Positions 5,626 to 15,315 are shown, counted from the first letter of the stretch. The stretch: 18,743 bases of DNA from Chloroflexota bacterium (GCA_027592975.1 JAQCJS010000002.1:1-18743), one strand, 5' to 3'. Notes: generated from the letters alone by a model not told the origin. Program-made: numbers and translations.

Positions 5626-7416
5626 ATGCCGCAACGCTATTCCGTCACACCGCATCCGATCGAGACGCTCACCTGGGTGAAGTCGGGCGAGATTGCCATT
5701 CCCGAGATTCAGCGACCGTTCGTATGGGACGCCACCAAGGTCCGCAACCTCCTCGACTCCCTCTATCAGGGCTACCCGGTCGGGTACTTGATCGCCTGGC
5801 GCCACCCCACCGTGAAGCTCAAGGATGGCACCTCTGCGGCTGGTAAGCGGATCCTGATCGACGGCCAGCAGCGTGTGACCGCGCTGATGGCAGCCCTCCT
5901 TGGACGGGAAGTGCTGACGAGGGACTACGAGACTGTTCGCATTCGGATCGCGTTCCATCCCCTAGAGCAGCGCTTCGAGGTCGCCAACCCGGCCATTCGT
6001 CGGGACGGGGCCTGGATTGAGGATGTTGCTGAGGTCTTCGCACCGTCGACCAGCGTCTTTCAGCTCGTGTCGAAGTACTGCGAGAAGAACGAGGGCGTCT
6101 CACAGGATGTTGTCTTCTCGGCGATCGAGAACCTTCGAAAGATCACGAATAACCACGTCGGAATCATCGAGCTCGCGGAGGACCTCGACATCGATACGGT
6201 CACGGAGATCTTCATCCGCGTGAACTCCGCGGGCGCAGAGCTCTCGCAGGCCGACTTCGCGATGTCGAAGATCGCAGTCAATGAGTCGTATGGCGGCAAC
6301 CTACTGCGGAAGGCGATCGACTACTTCTGCCATCTGGCGATCGCTCCGGAGTTCCTTCCCACCATCCAGAAGAACGACCATGAGTTCGTGGCGTCGGAGT
6401 TCTTCCCGGCGATGCGCTGGCTCAGAGACACGAAAGACGACATCTACGATCCCACCTACACGGACATGCTACGTGTCGCATTCACGTCCGAGTTCGGGCG
6501 CGGTCGGTTGCAGGACCTTGTGGCGCTGCTCTCCGGTAGGAACTTTGAAACGCGCCAGTTCGAGGATGCTATCGCCGAGGAGTCCTTTGCCAAGCTGAAG
6601 AAGGGGACGCTCGCGTTCATCAACAGAACGCACTTCGAGCGAATGACGATGATCCTGCGGTCCGCTGGCTTCGTCACAAGCCGGCTCATCGGTGGTCAGA
6701 ACGCGGTGAATTTCGCGTACATCCTGTACCTCCGGGGGCGCGCCGAAGGGATGCCGGCAGCCGATCTCGAACAGATGGTGCGGCGCTGGTACGTGATGTC
6801 CGTGATGCGCGGCCGTTACACCGGTAGCCCCGAGACAGCGTTCGATGTAGACATCCGTCAGATCGAGTCGCGCGGTGCAGCCGCGTACACCAAGTCCGTT
6901 ATCGAAACGGAGCTGCCCGACAGTTTCTGGACCGGGATGCTCCCCCAGCTGATGGACACGTCCTCGGCACAGAGTCCGTATTTCACTGCCTATCGAGCCG
7001 CGCAGGTGAAGCTCGGCGACAAGGGCTTCCTGTCACGGGACATCTCAGTGCTGGACCTGGTGCTGAATCACAGCGACGTGCATCACGTGTACCCGGCCAA
7101 CCACCTGAAGGGCCAGGGTCTATCGCGCAGTCGCTACAACCAGATCGCGAACTTCGTAGTCGCGCAGAGCGAGATCAACATCGCGATCGGTGACAAGGCG
7201 CCAGAGCTGTACTTCGGGCAACTCGCGGAGCAGGCCGCGGGCGGTAAGAAACGCTACGGCGGCATCGACACGGAACAGGAGATGCGCGCCAACCTACGGA
7301 TGAGCTGTATTCCTGAGACGCTGCTCGATGGCAGCGTCCTTAGCTACGACGACTTTCTCGAGGAGCGGCGTCGGTTGATGGCGTTGAAGATGAAGACATG
7401 GTTCGAGGCGCTGTAG
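5626..7416 (+). CDS. DUF262 + DUF1524-like HNH protein (GmrSD-type restriction family)
   Basis: The 596-residue protein opens with a DUF262 domain: [30 protein letters not shown] and the signature [10 protein letters not shown], the ParB/sulfiredoxin-like part that acts as NTP-dependent regulator in Gmr[21 protein letters not shown] belongs to the same family. Near the C-terminus [20 protein letters not shown], then [20 protein letters not shown] and APELYF, follow the His-His...Asn...Asn layout of DUF1524/HNH nucleases. It is thus a single-chain S+D arrangement as in GmrSD-type type IV enzymes, known to cut modified phage DNA. The ATG at 5626 follows AGCAGGAG; an in-frame GTG at 5587 is less likely. 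The gene is intact, but the methylase gene next to it (7468) is broken off. Restriction of foreign DNA is likely, its target unknown. Confidence 0.8.
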   Translation: MPQRYSVTPHPIETLTWVKSGEIAIPEIQRPFVWDATKVRNLLDSLYQGYPVGYLIAWRHPTVKLKDGTSAAGKRILIDGQQRVTALMAALLGREVLTRDYETVRIRIAFHPLEQRFEVANPAIRRDGAWIEDVAEVFAPSTSVFQLVSKYCEKNEGVSQDVVFSAIENLRKITNNHVGIIELAEDLDIDTVTEIFIRVNSAGAELSQADFAMSKIAVNESYGGNLLRKAIDYFCHLAIAPEFLPTIQKNDHEFVASEFFPAMRWLRDTKDDIYDPTYTDMLRVAFTSEFGRGRLQDLVALLSGRNFETRQFEDAIAEESFAKLKKGTLAFINRTHFERMTMILRSAGFVTSRLIGGQNAVNFAYILYLRGRAEGMPAADLEQMVRRWYVMSVMRGRYTGSPETAFDVDIRQIESRGAAAYTKSVIETELPDSFWTGMLPQLMDTSSAQSPYFTAYRAAQVKLGDKGFLSRDISVLDLVLNHSDVHHVYPANHLKGQGLSRSRYNQIANFVVAQSEINIAIGDKAPELYFGQLAEQAAGGKKRYGGIDTEQEMRANLRMSCIPETLLDGSVLSYDDFLEERRRLMALKMKTWFEAL

Positions 7417-7467
7417 TGGCGCGGGTACGCAGGGCCACTGTCTGGTGCCCTTCGGGAGTGCTTTGAC

Positions 7468-7809
7468 GTGAAGCTCGTCAAGTCGAAGCAGCGTGTCGCC
7501 GACCACGGGGAGGTGTTCACCCCCGATTGGCTTGTCGAGGCGATCGCCATGACACCGGTGTTGTGGGGGTACCCGTCACGCGGCGTTCGACCGTCAGGAG
7601 TGGTTCTTGCGGGCTGCGTTATTCCAGGTCAACCCGCAGCCTGGAAGTGTCCGGTCTGCTCCCGTGGCTTCCAACAGGACCTTTCTGAGGGCGATTTGGG
7701 GGCAGCGAGGTCATTCGAGACCGCAGCCGGTGGCACGGGGGCATCATCCGATGGCGTCTTCGGCGCCCTGAGGCGTATCGCGTTTCGAATGACAAGACGC
7801 TCCGACTAG
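7468..7809 (+). pseudogene. N-terminal stub of an adenine-specific DNA methyltransferase
   Basis: The GTG at 7468, 51 bases after the DUF262 gene and preceded by GGGAG, opens MKLVKSKQRVADHGEVFTPD, then WLVEAIA. This is the typical start of N6-adenine DNA methylases of the restriction-modification type (R-V-x-x-x-G-E-V-F-T-P). After about 25 codons the similarity ends. Family members continue with a helix and the FLEPACGSGNF SAM motif, which is absent. The rest of the frame (to 7809) contains one CxxC (WKCPVCSRGF) and is not recognisable. The gene is therefore cut by deletion or recombination near base 7545 and cannot encode a methylase. It marks the DUF262 locus as a degraded restriction-modification cassette. 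Confidence 0.6.
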
Positions 7810-7842
7810 CGATCGCTCGGCACCGGCTCGAATGTGGCGAGT

Positions 7843-7862
7843 GGTCCGTCAGGCGACGGACC
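7843..7862. terminator. Hairpin, possible terminator
   Basis: GGTCCGTC and GACGGACC form a perfect 8-bp stem with loop AGGC, between the broken methylase and the secreted protein gene. No T run follows, so termination is uncertain. The rest of 7810-7966 shows nothing else. Confidence 0.35.
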
Positions 7863-7966
7863 GCGTCGCGGTGTTCTCGAGGGTCGAGGGTATTCGCCGG
7901 GCGAGCCTTCGTTCAGTCACGAATCGATTCGACCGTTGCCCATGGCAGCGCGGTTCTGAGGGCTAA

Positions 7967-8641
7967 ATGGAACGACTCACCCCGATACACCACGTACTCA
8001 TCTTGGCTTTCGCCGCGATGGCGATCAGCATGATCGTGCTTGTGGATCCGGTGGCCGCGCACCAACCCATCGTTCCCCGTGCGACGAGCAGTATCGATGT
8101 CACCGATCCGACGATTTCGAAGGCCTACTACGCTGAGCTCAAAGGCCAGCCTGATACCTACCACATTGCGTCGGACGCATCGTTTCCGCTGTATCTAAAC
8201 GTCCTCGTTCCGGCCATCTCCGGCGTGACCGAGGACTACACGCTCACCATCGTCAAGGATGGCCAACCCTGGGCAGTGCTTGTGCCAGGGACGGAGGCGT
8301 GGACGGCGTTCGACGAACCGTTCGGCGGCGATCGCTATCTCATGGGGCCGGAGTACCGCCGGGAAGTGCCGTCCGGACATTACGACGTCGTCGTCTCGAG
8401 CCCAGACAATGCCGGTAAGTATGTCCTAGCTGTCGGCGAGGTCGAGTCGTTTTCTATGTCTGAGGTGCTGCGGACAATGACGACGATGGTCGCCGTGAAG
8501 CACTACTTCGAGAAGCCGACAATCGCCGTCCTCGAGAGCCCATTCATCTCCGTACCGTTAGTGGCCGTTCTCCTCACGATCGTGGCGGTCTGGCTCATCC
8601 TGCTTAGGCGCAGGAGGCGCTCGCAACGGACCAAAAGTTAG
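7967..8641 (+). CDS. Secreted protein with C-terminal membrane anchor, unknown function
   Basis: The 224-residue product has an N-terminal signal segment (about 10-30, ending VAAHQP), an extracytoplasmic domain of about 160 residues, one transmembrane helix (about 192-214, PLVAVLLTIVAVWLILL) and an Arg-rich tail (RRRRRSQRTK) that would stay inside. The middle has a recognisable pattern (SKAYYAELKGQPDTYHIASD, FPLYLNVLVPAISG, DRYLMGPEYR, DNAGKYVLAVGEVE). I believe this is a conserved bacterial family without known function, possibly a beta-sandwich. The ATG at 7967 has GAGGG at 7958-7962. It ends 116 bases before the IS. No partner gene is evident, and the codon content and position do not tie it to the DUF262 locus. 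Confidence 0.6.
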   Translation: MERLTPIHHVLILAFAAMAISMIVLVDPVAAHQPIVPRATSSIDVTDPTISKAYYAELKGQPDTYHIASDASFPLYLNVLVPAISGVTEDYTLTIVKDGQPWAVLVPGTEAWTAFDEPFGGDRYLMGPEYRREVPSGHYDVVVSSPDNAGKYVLAVGEVESFSMSEVLRTMTTMVAVKHYFEKPTIAVLESPFISVPLVAVLLTIVAVWLILLRRRRRSQRTKS

Positions 8642-8757
8642 GGGGCTTCCTCGATCCGAGTCGGCTCGCCGATCGGCAATTAGTACGAGAAGGCCAGGGG
8701 CGCGTCGCGACTGCACCGACGTCTCCTACGTTGGGAGAGAGCCTGCGATCGCGGTGG

Positions 8758-9996
<1,239 letters not shown>

Positions 9997-10007
9997 CGCT
10001 CCATCCT

Positions 10008-10046
10008 CTCAAGGATCGGAGCCTTCAACATTCCCGGGGCGATTCA
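10008..10046 (-). repeat. Left inverted repeat of the IS (OrfA side)
   Basis: Read on the minus strand it begins TGAATCGCCCCGGG and ends TTGAG, 28/39 identical to the other end. Its first three bases are the stop codon of the interrupted DUF2723 gene. Confidence 0.8.
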
Positions 10047-11270
10047 CTCACGGTCGCTGGTGACATCCAGCACCGCGTCCGGCGGCGCTGCCGCAAGCGT
10101 CGCCCGCGCCTCATCCAGGACCGTCGTGTCGCCTCGCAACGTCACGCGCGCACCCACGTACGTGGCCCATACCGCGACCAGGCCCACCGCGCAGACGCCC
10201 ATCGCCAGGCGCGCCGTCCGGTCGGGGAGTCGCGGGCGCACCCACTCCCATAGCGCCTGCACCCCCCACGCCGCCAGCATCGCGCCGATGAAGCCAACGG
10301 TCGCCAAGTAGTCCTCGTGCCCGGTCGCGCGGTAGGCAGCGACGAACACCACGAGCAGCGCGACGGTCGCGACGAGCGCGGCGGCCAGCAGCGGTCGCGC
10401 GCGCGCCAGCAGCAGCGCACCCACCGGGAGCAGCGGCCACAGTGGCGGCGGCACCTGCAGCAGGGCCAGGCGGACTGCCGCGGGGACGCCGCCGCGCAGG
10501 TTCTCCACGGACAGGTCGGTCGCCCCCTGGTACGCCGCGCCGGAGAGGTGCGCCCACACGCCGGACACGGTCCCGGTGTCGCCCCACGCGATCGGCGCAC
10601 CGGCGCGCAGCATCAGATAGGCCACGCTGTACACGCCGGGCGCAAGGAACGCCGCGACGGCCCACGGCCACGTGCGCCGGGCGGGGCGCGCCCGGATCAG
10701 CGTGGCGATCCCCAGCGGCACCGCCAGTGCGAGGCCAGTCGGGTGGTTCCACGACAGCAGTCCCAGTACCAGCGCGAACGCCATCCAGCGGCGTCCCACG
10801 CTCGCGTCGATCACCAGCACGAGTGCGAGCGCGCCCAGCAGCGCCTGCAGCGCGAGCACCTCGGTGATGATGGCCTGCGCCCACGCGAGGGGCGCGAGGC
10901 CCCCCAGCAGCCCGGCGAGCGCCGCCACCCAGCCGGGCGTGCCCGGTCGCCATCGCTGAGTCGCCACGGCCAGGGCGACCACGGCTGCGCCCATCAGCGC
11001 CGCGGAGAGCAGGTTCGTGCGGAGGGCCGGCTCCGGGATGAACGCGAGCCATTCCAGCGCCGCCCAGCCCAGCGGCATCCAGATCGCCGACCCCGGCGGA
11101 TGCGCCACCCCCAGCTTCGAGGCGACCACCACGAGCTCCGCGCTGTCCACAACGCCGTGCAGCGTGGCGATCGTTGGGCTGATGGTCAGCAGATAGAACG
11201 CGAACGCGATCGCGCCGGAGAAGCCGGGCCATCCCCAGCGTGCGAGCGTCAGGCGGATCGAGGTGGGCAT
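10044..11270 (-). CDS. DUF2723-type membrane glycosyltransferase, 3' end removed by the IS
   Basis: The remaining 408 residues form a multi-pass membrane protein with roughly ten hydrophobic helices. The N-terminal DUF2723 signature is clear: LTISPTIATLHGVVDSAELV, then SKLGVAHPPGSAIW, containing the acidic residue and HPPG of the GT-C-like loop. Proteins of this type are thought to transfer sugars from lipid carriers to surface molecules. The reading frame breaks off after LAAAPPDAVLDVTSDRE, where the family continues into a soluble C-terminal part. The stop TGA belongs to the IS terminus, so the gene is truncated and likely non-functional. I chose the ATG at 11270 (MPTSIRLTLARWGW): a -10-like TACGCT lies 7 bases upstream, in line with leaderless expression. 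A longer frame to 11351 would overlap the divergent gene. Confidence 0.75.
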   Translation of the reverse strand: MPTSIRLTLARWGWPGFSGAIAFAFYLLTISPTIATLHGVVDSAELVVVASKLGVAHPPGSAIWMPLGWAALEWLAFIPEPALRTNLLSAALMGAAVVALAVATQRWRPGTPGWVAALAGLLGGLAPLAWAQAIITEVLALQALLGALALVLVIDASVGRRWMAFALVLGLLSWNHPTGLALAVPLGIATLIRARPARRTWPWAVAAFLAPGVYSVAYLMLRAGAPIAWGDTGTVSGVWAHLSGAAYQGATDLSVENLRGGVPAAVRLALLQVPPPLWPLLPVGALLLARARPLLAAALVATVALLVVFVAAYRATGHEDYLATVGFIGAMLAAWGVQALWEWVRPRLPDRTARLAMGVCAVGLVAVWATYVGARVTLRGDTTVLDEARATLAAAPPDAVLDVTSDRE

Positions 11271-11277
11271 GGCTGCG

Positions 11278-11283
11278 AGCGTA
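11278..11283 (-). promoter_or_regulatory. -10 box for the DUF2723 gene, leaderless type
   Basis: TACGCT on the minus strand ends 7 bases before the ATG at 11270, and no ribosome binding site is present. Transcription would start at or next to the ATG. Confidence 0.4.
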
Positions 11284-11322
11284 GCGGAGCGCGGGGCTGC
11301 GGGCAGCCTTCCGCGTGGCTCA

Positions 11323-11328
11323 TACACT
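11323..11328 (+). promoter_or_regulatory. -10 box for the SRAP gene, leaderless type
   Basis: TACACT ends 6 bases before the ATG at 11335 with no Shine-Dalgarno sequence in between or upstream. The divergent -10 box of the DUF2723 gene lies about 40 bases to the left. Confidence 0.45.
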
Positions 11329-11334
11329 CGGTGC

Positions 11335-12042
11335 ATGTGCGGACGCTTCACGCTGACCCCGGAGAACGTCGAGTTCGTCGCCGCCAGCCTCGGCCTTGCG
11401 CCGAGCGAGGTGTTCGAGGATCGCTACACCCCGCGCTGGAACATCGCGCCCATGCAGGAGCATTGGATCGCGCGGATGGAGCACGAGGAGCGTGCGGTGA
11501 CGCACGCGGGGTGGGGGCTGGTGAACTGGTGGGAGCCCAGCCGCCGTGAAGGGGCGAAGCACATCAACGCCCGCGCCGAGACGATCGAGACACGCCGGCC
11601 GTTCCGTGACGCCTTCCGGGCCACGCGCTGCATCGTCCCTGCCGACGGCTTCCTCGAATGGGTGGGCGACGCGAAGGAGCGGCGGCCGTTCTGGTTCCAC
11701 CGCCCCGGGCGAGAGGTGTTCGCGTTCGCCGGGCTCTACGTGGAAGCGCGCCTGCGTACCGAGGCTGCACCAATCCGGACGTTCACGGTCATCACGACTG
11801 CGGCGAACGGCACCGTGGCCCCGATCCACGACCGCATGCCCGTGATCCTGGCGGACGACGACGCGATCGAGGAATGGCTTTACCCGGGGCAGCGGCCGGA
11901 GCGGCTGCACGCGCTGCTGTGTCCCGCGGCGGACGACTTCCTGGTCGCCACCGCCGTCTCCACGCGCGTCAACTCCGTGACGCACGACGATCCGGCTTGC
12001 CTGGACGAGGCGGAGCCGGAGACGCAGGGCACGCTGCTGTAG
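11335..12042 (+). CDS. SRAP-family abasic-site processing protein (YedK/HMCES type)
   Basis: The 235-residue protein matches the SOS response-associated peptidase family along its whole length. It begins MCGRFTLT, so Met removal exposes the catalytic Cys2 that forms a thiazolidine link with abasic sites in single-stranded DNA. The other conserved residues are N78 (HINARAET), E108 (DGFLEW) and H165 (IHDRMPVIL). The start must be the ATG at 11335, because only there is the Cys second; an in-frame ATG at 11263 would bury it. Its role is protection of abasic sites during replication. It stands divergent from the DUF2723 gene and convergent with the minus-strand operon (22-base gap). No LexA box is obvious upstream. 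Confidence 0.93.
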   Translation: MCGRFTLTPENVEFVAASLGLAPSEVFEDRYTPRWNIAPMQEHWIARMEHEERAVTHAGWGLVNWWEPSRREGAKHINARAETIETRRPFRDAFRATRCIVPADGFLEWVGDAKERRPFWFHRPGREVFAFAGLYVEARLRTEAAPIRTFTVITTAANGTVAPIHDRMPVILADDDAIEEWLYPGQRPERLHALLCPAADDFLVATAVSTRVNSVTHDDPACLDEAEPETQGTLL

Positions 12043-12063
12043 CGGCGCGCAGACGGCGTGCGG

Positions 12064-12549
12064 CTACGCGCCGCTGGTGATCACCTTGCGCACGCCCGGC
12101 AGATACGAGCGCACCTCGACGATCTGCATGCCGTCCACGTCGGCGCGCGTGGTCACGTAGCGCTGCAACAGCCGTCCGAGTGGCTGCGCGGCGATGATCG
12201 CGAAGATGGATCCGGTGAACGCGTCGCCGAAGCGATCGCGCAGCGGGCGGTCGGACTGCTTCGCGAACGTCTTCATGGTGGCCAGCGTGGAGAGCGCCGC
12301 GGTCACGGCGATGTTCGTGCCGCAGTGCGGCGAGACGGCCAGCTCGGCCTCGCCACGCTGCATCCGATCCAGCGCCTCGCGCGCGCAGGAGAGCAGTTGC
12401 GTCTCGTCCACGCTGCCCAGGATGAAGAAGCCGTCCGCGCTGGCACGTCCCGCGATCCGCTGCGGCCCCGTGCGCGCGAAGAGCACCGCGACGGTCGCGT
12501 GCTCCACGCCGTGGTTGCGGCGGACCGCGTCGATCCAGTTTCCGAGCAT
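12064..12549 (-). CDS. DUF6391-like conserved protein
   Basis: The 161-residue protein starts MLGNWIDAVRRNHGVEHATV and contains AGRASADGFFILGSVDETQL, then GEAELAVSPHCGTNIAVTAA. I recognise this from DUF6391, a family found in Cyanobacteria and Chloroflexota: a conserved HxxEHAT-like start and a [N/H]CGTN motif. One or two weak hydrophobic stretches (around 82-95 and 115-125) suggest loose membrane association; function is unknown. The ATG at 12549 has a GAAGAGGCGG ribosome binding region. It follows the lysozyme-like gene by 36 bases and probably belongs to the same transcript (15063 to 12064). Confidence 0.65.
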   Translation of the reverse strand: MLGNWIDAVRRNHGVEHATVAVLFARTGPQRIAGRASADGFFILGSVDETQLLSCAREALDRMQRGEAELAVSPHCGTNIAVTAALSTLATMKTFAKQSDRPLRDRFGDAFTGSIFAIIAAQPLGRLLQRYVTTRADVDGMQIVEVRSYLPGVRKVITSGA

Positions 12550-12585
12550 GGGGCCGCCTCTTCTCGATCCGATGTGGTGCGCGGG

Positions 12586-12810
12586 CTACGGGCTCACGCG
12601 GCTGGTGCCCGGCGCGCCGATGGCGAACTCCGCGGACACGTCCACCGCGATCGTAACCTGCTGCCCCCCGCCATTCGGCGATGAGAGCGTGATCGTGCCG
12701 TTCGCACGCGAAGCGGGGAGCAGCGTTGGGTTCACGGTCACGGCCAGCGTCCCGTCCGGGCACTCGTCCGCGCCGACGCACCGCAGGTCGCTGCCCACCG
12801 CCACGCCGGC
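12586..12810 (-). pseudogene. Out-of-frame C-terminal end of the lysozyme-like protein
   Basis: In the -1-shifted frame, AGVAVGSDLRCVGADECPDG, then TLAVTVNPTLLPASRANGTI and TLSSPNGGGQQVTIAVDVSA, forms a beta-rich BACON-like end that continues the domain begun in the main frame (TINVNATGTASRGTVRIGNA). One added base at the GGGG run 12811-12814 (CCCC on the coding strand) would join both into 451 residues. This is either a real frameshift or a base error. Confidence 0.7.
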
Positions 12811-13940
12811 GGGGACAGCACCAGGAAGCGGTCGTTGGTCGTCGCGATCCATGTCATCACGCCGGTGCCGGCGTTGCCGATCCGCACCGTGCCGCGGGAG
12901 GCTGTCCCCGTCGCATTCACGTTAATCGTCAGGCGCTGGGCGGAGGTCTGGAACACCGGCACGCCCAGCAGCTGCGCGGCGGACTGGATGTTCGCCGGCG
13001 GCTGCACCAGGTGCGCGGGCTGGGGCGTGGGGATGTCCATGCTGCTGTAGGGGTACGTCCAGTTCGTGACGCTGAGTGCGCTCGCCATGATCGGGTTCCT
13101 CAGATCCGGCAGCGTCGCCGCGACCGCCTGCCAGAGCGGCACGCCGTTGCGCTGCACGGGGTGGTTCATGCAGCCCCACACCAGCTCCTGGTACGGGTAC
13201 CGGTTGCGTGCCTGCGTGCCATCACACACGAAGCTCGGACGAGGCCACGCGCCGAACTGCGGGTCCGCGGGGTGGTTGCTGATGTTCGCGCCGGGGCCAG
13301 TGAACCCGTTGTACGCCCATGTAGCGAAGTACCAGTTCTCGATGATCGCCGGGTCGGAGTTCGTGTCAATCCCGGCGACCGGGATCTGATCCGGCGCCGC
13401 GTTCCACTTCTCGGCCAGGATCTGCGCCCCGCGGGCGATGTTGTACGCGAAGTGCGTCGCGATGCTCGCCTGCCTTGAGGACGCCGTGCCGTCCGCGCCC
13501 AGCGGCGTGGTCATGCCGGTCGTGACCTGCATGATCCCGTGGCCACAGTCGAACGAGATCTGCCCCGGGCCCACGGAGTCGAAGGCTACGGCGCGCGCGG
13601 CCTGCGTCATCGTCGACTCGGTCCACGCGATCGACTTCAGCAGCACGGCCGGGATGAACGGCGCGCCAGGCGTGCGGTTCGCGCGCGTCCCGCGCTCGAT
13701 CGGGGGAAGCGCGAAGAAGGCGTCGTTCGACAGCAGCCGGTTGACGGAGGCGGCATCGATCGCGCCGTTGTAGCGCGCGCGTTGCTGGTCGCCCTCGTAG
13801 GCGTACGGGTGCCACGGCGTGAAGGCGCAGGCCTCCGCGGTGCGGGGAGCGCCCGGTGCGAGCACGGTGATCGCCGCCAGGAGCGTGAGCGCGGCAAGCA
13901 GAGCGAATGCCCGTCGGCGGAGACGAGGAAGGCTAGGCAT
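12738..13940 (-). CDS. Secreted lysozyme-like (lytic transglycosylase fold) protein, C-terminus frameshifted
   Basis: The N-terminus is a classic signal peptide (residues 1-37: Arg-rich start, AFALLAALTLLAAITVLAPG, then TAEACAF). Residues about 95-215 resemble the SLT/lysozyme-like fold: PAVLLKSIAWTEST with probable catalytic E108, then CGHGIMQVTTGM (residues 132-143), the Gly-x-Met-Gln motif of lytic transglycosylases. Further on come ENWYFATWAYNG and a C-terminal beta domain starting near residue 330. After FLVLSPPA the frame slips and ends in an Arg/Trp-rich tail (WRWAATCGASARTSARTGRW) that does not look natural. The ATG at 13940 overlaps the stop of the upstream TolB-like gene by 8 bases, so the two are coupled. 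The role is probably peptidoglycan cleavage or binding outside the membrane; this is inferred from the fold only. Confidence 0.75.
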   Translation of the reverse strand: MPSLPRLRRRAFALLAALTLLAAITVLAPGAPRTAEACAFTPWHPYAYEGDQQRARYNGAIDAASVNRLLSNDAFFALPPIERGTRANRTPGAPFIPAVLLKSIAWTESTMTQAARAVAFDSVGPGQISFDCGHGIMQVTTGMTTPLGADGTASSRQASIATHFAYNIARGAQILAEKWNAAPDQIPVAGIDTNSDPAIIENWYFATWAYNGFTGPGANISNHPADPQFGAWPRPSFVCDGTQARNRYPYQELVWGCMNHPVQRNGVPLWQAVAATLPDLRNPIMASALSVTNWTYPYSSMDIPTPQPAHLVQPPANIQSAAQLLGVPVFQTSAQRLTINVNATGTASRGTVRIGNAGTGVMTWIATTNDRFLVLSPPAWRWAATCGASARTSARTGRWP

Positions 13941-15063
13941 TGGGCAGCCACCCCACCAGGATCACCTCGCCCGGCGCGGACACGGGGTAACGCTCGCCGC
14001 TTCGCGCGATCACCACGGCCGTCTCCCGCCCTGCGTCCATGGAGTTCTTCCCGTCGAAGGTACGTGCCGCCAGGTAGGTGCCGTTGCCGCTCCACGCGAA
14101 GGGGACATCGAAGCCCTGCTGCGGGGCGGCCAGCGCCGCGGGGGGCGCACCGGCACGAAGCAGCGCGACGGGCGCGGCCGGCGTGGAGGTTGGCTCCTGC
14201 CCGACCGCTAGATCTGCGCCGTCCGGCGTCCACACCGGGCCGTACTGCTCGCCGTTGGAGCCGGCGTCCGGCAGACCCAGCGCGCGGCCGCCCTCCAGGC
14301 TCACCGCCTGTGCGCGGTAGACCACACGCTCGCCTCGCGACTGCTGCGCGAGGTAGGCGATGGCGTTGCGGTCGGGCGAGATCTGCCAGTCCCGCGCCAG
14401 TTCGTCGGAGGCATGGAAGACGAGCGTGGGTATGCCTCCGTCCGCCTTGCGGAAGATATCCGTCCCGGTGTTGGAGAGGCGAGCGAAGATCAGTGCGCCG
14501 TTGTGGTCCGTGCCCACGGGGATCACGCCGAACGCCGTCCGCTCCTGGTGGATGACGGTGCGCGCCTGCGACTCGATCTCCACGCGGACGATCGCCTGCA
14601 GGTCACCCTCCGACCGGCGGTAGAGCACGGCCCGGCCATTTTCGATGAACTGCGGCTTCACCAGCAGGTCCGCGTCGCGGGCGAGCCGCACCCGCTCTCT
14701 GGTGCGCGCGTTGAGCAGCCAGAGATCGGCTGGCGCGCCTCGCGGCCCCGGGGTGCCGGTGGGGATGGCGTTGAACGCGACGAGATCGCCGGACATCGGT
14801 CCCGGGTTGATGCCCCAGCCCTCGGCGTGCGGGACGGTGTCGATGACCGTGCGCTCGTCCGGTTTTGTCGCTGGGGCGACATAAATCATGTCCGAGGTCT
14901 GCCCGAAGGCGGCGAAGACCAGTAGCGGCACGCCGGTGGTGGGCCGCTCCGCGAGCGGGAGCAGCCGGATTACGCCCCAGCCCATGCCGAGGAGAGCGAC
15001 GGCGCCGATCGCGGCCACCGTGGCGGAACGTCTGGTGAGGGAGAAGCGGAGTGCTCGTGCCAT
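13933..15063 (-). CDS. TolB/WD40-like beta-propeller protein with N-terminal membrane anchor
   Basis: The 376-residue product begins MARALRFSLTRRSATVAAIG with one transmembrane segment at about 12-36, so the remainder lies outside the cytoplasm. It then shows repeated propeller blades: SDMIYVAPATKPDERTVIDT, GDLVAFNAIP, ADLWLLNARTRERVRLA, WQISPDRNAIAYLAQQSRGE, YGPVWTPDGADLAVG and FAWSGNGTYLAARTFDG. The W/F-SPDG-x-x-L/IA pattern is that of PD40/TolB repeats, usually involved in protein or ligand binding. The ATG at 15063 fits the signal-anchor; a longer frame to 15228 has no supporting start. It leads the minus-strand operon with the lysozyme-like and DUF6391-like genes. A scaffold for the secreted partner is conceivable but unproven. 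Confidence 0.7.
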   Translation of the reverse strand: MARALRFSLTRRSATVAAIGAVALLGMGWGVIRLLPLAERPTTGVPLLVFAAFGQTSDMIYVAPATKPDERTVIDTVPHAEGWGINPGPMSGDLVAFNAIPTGTPGPRGAPADLWLLNARTRERVRLARDADLLVKPQFIENGRAVLYRRSEGDLQAIVRVEIESQARTVIHQERTAFGVIPVGTDHNGALIFARLSNTGTDIFRKADGGIPTLVFHASDELARDWQISPDRNAIAYLAQQSRGERVVYRAQAVSLEGGRALGLPDAGSNGEQYGPVWTPDGADLAVGQEPTSTPAAPVALLRAGAPPAALAAPQQGFDVPFAWSGNGTYLAARTFDGKNSMDAGRETAVVIARSGERYPVSAPGEVILVGWLPNA

Positions 15064-15301
15064 GGATGGACACGCCGCGGCCGGGTGGCCTGCAGTCGCC
15101 GGAACCCCGCCAGATCCGGCGCCGCTGACGGCGTGGCCCTCAGCCCTTTCGTTCAAGCGGACGCCCGCGGTGCCCGGCGTCCAGAGCGATGGTGGGCGGC
15201 GCGGATGCGCCCGGAACGGTGCATCCACGATAGATTGACGGACTCGCCCCCGTCAACGGAAAGCGCGCATCGGATCACTCGGATCAGTCATATACGCCTG
15301 A

Positions 15302-15307
15302 TATGCT
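15302..15307 (+). promoter_or_regulatory. Extended -10 box for the site-2 protease gene, leaderless type
   Basis: TGATATGCT (TG at 15299-15300, TATGCT at 15302-15307) ends 8 bases before the ATG at 15316. There is no ribosome binding site. The -35 region is weak. The other part of the 252-base divergent interval (15064-15298) shows no further clear signal. Confidence 0.5.
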
Positions 15308-15315
15308 CGATCACG

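Noticed and set aside
10111..11549. Long overlapping frames on both strands across the DUF2723 gene
   Set aside because: The products are Arg/Gly/Ala strings typical of shadow frames. The DUF2723 frame has clear membrane helices and family motifs.
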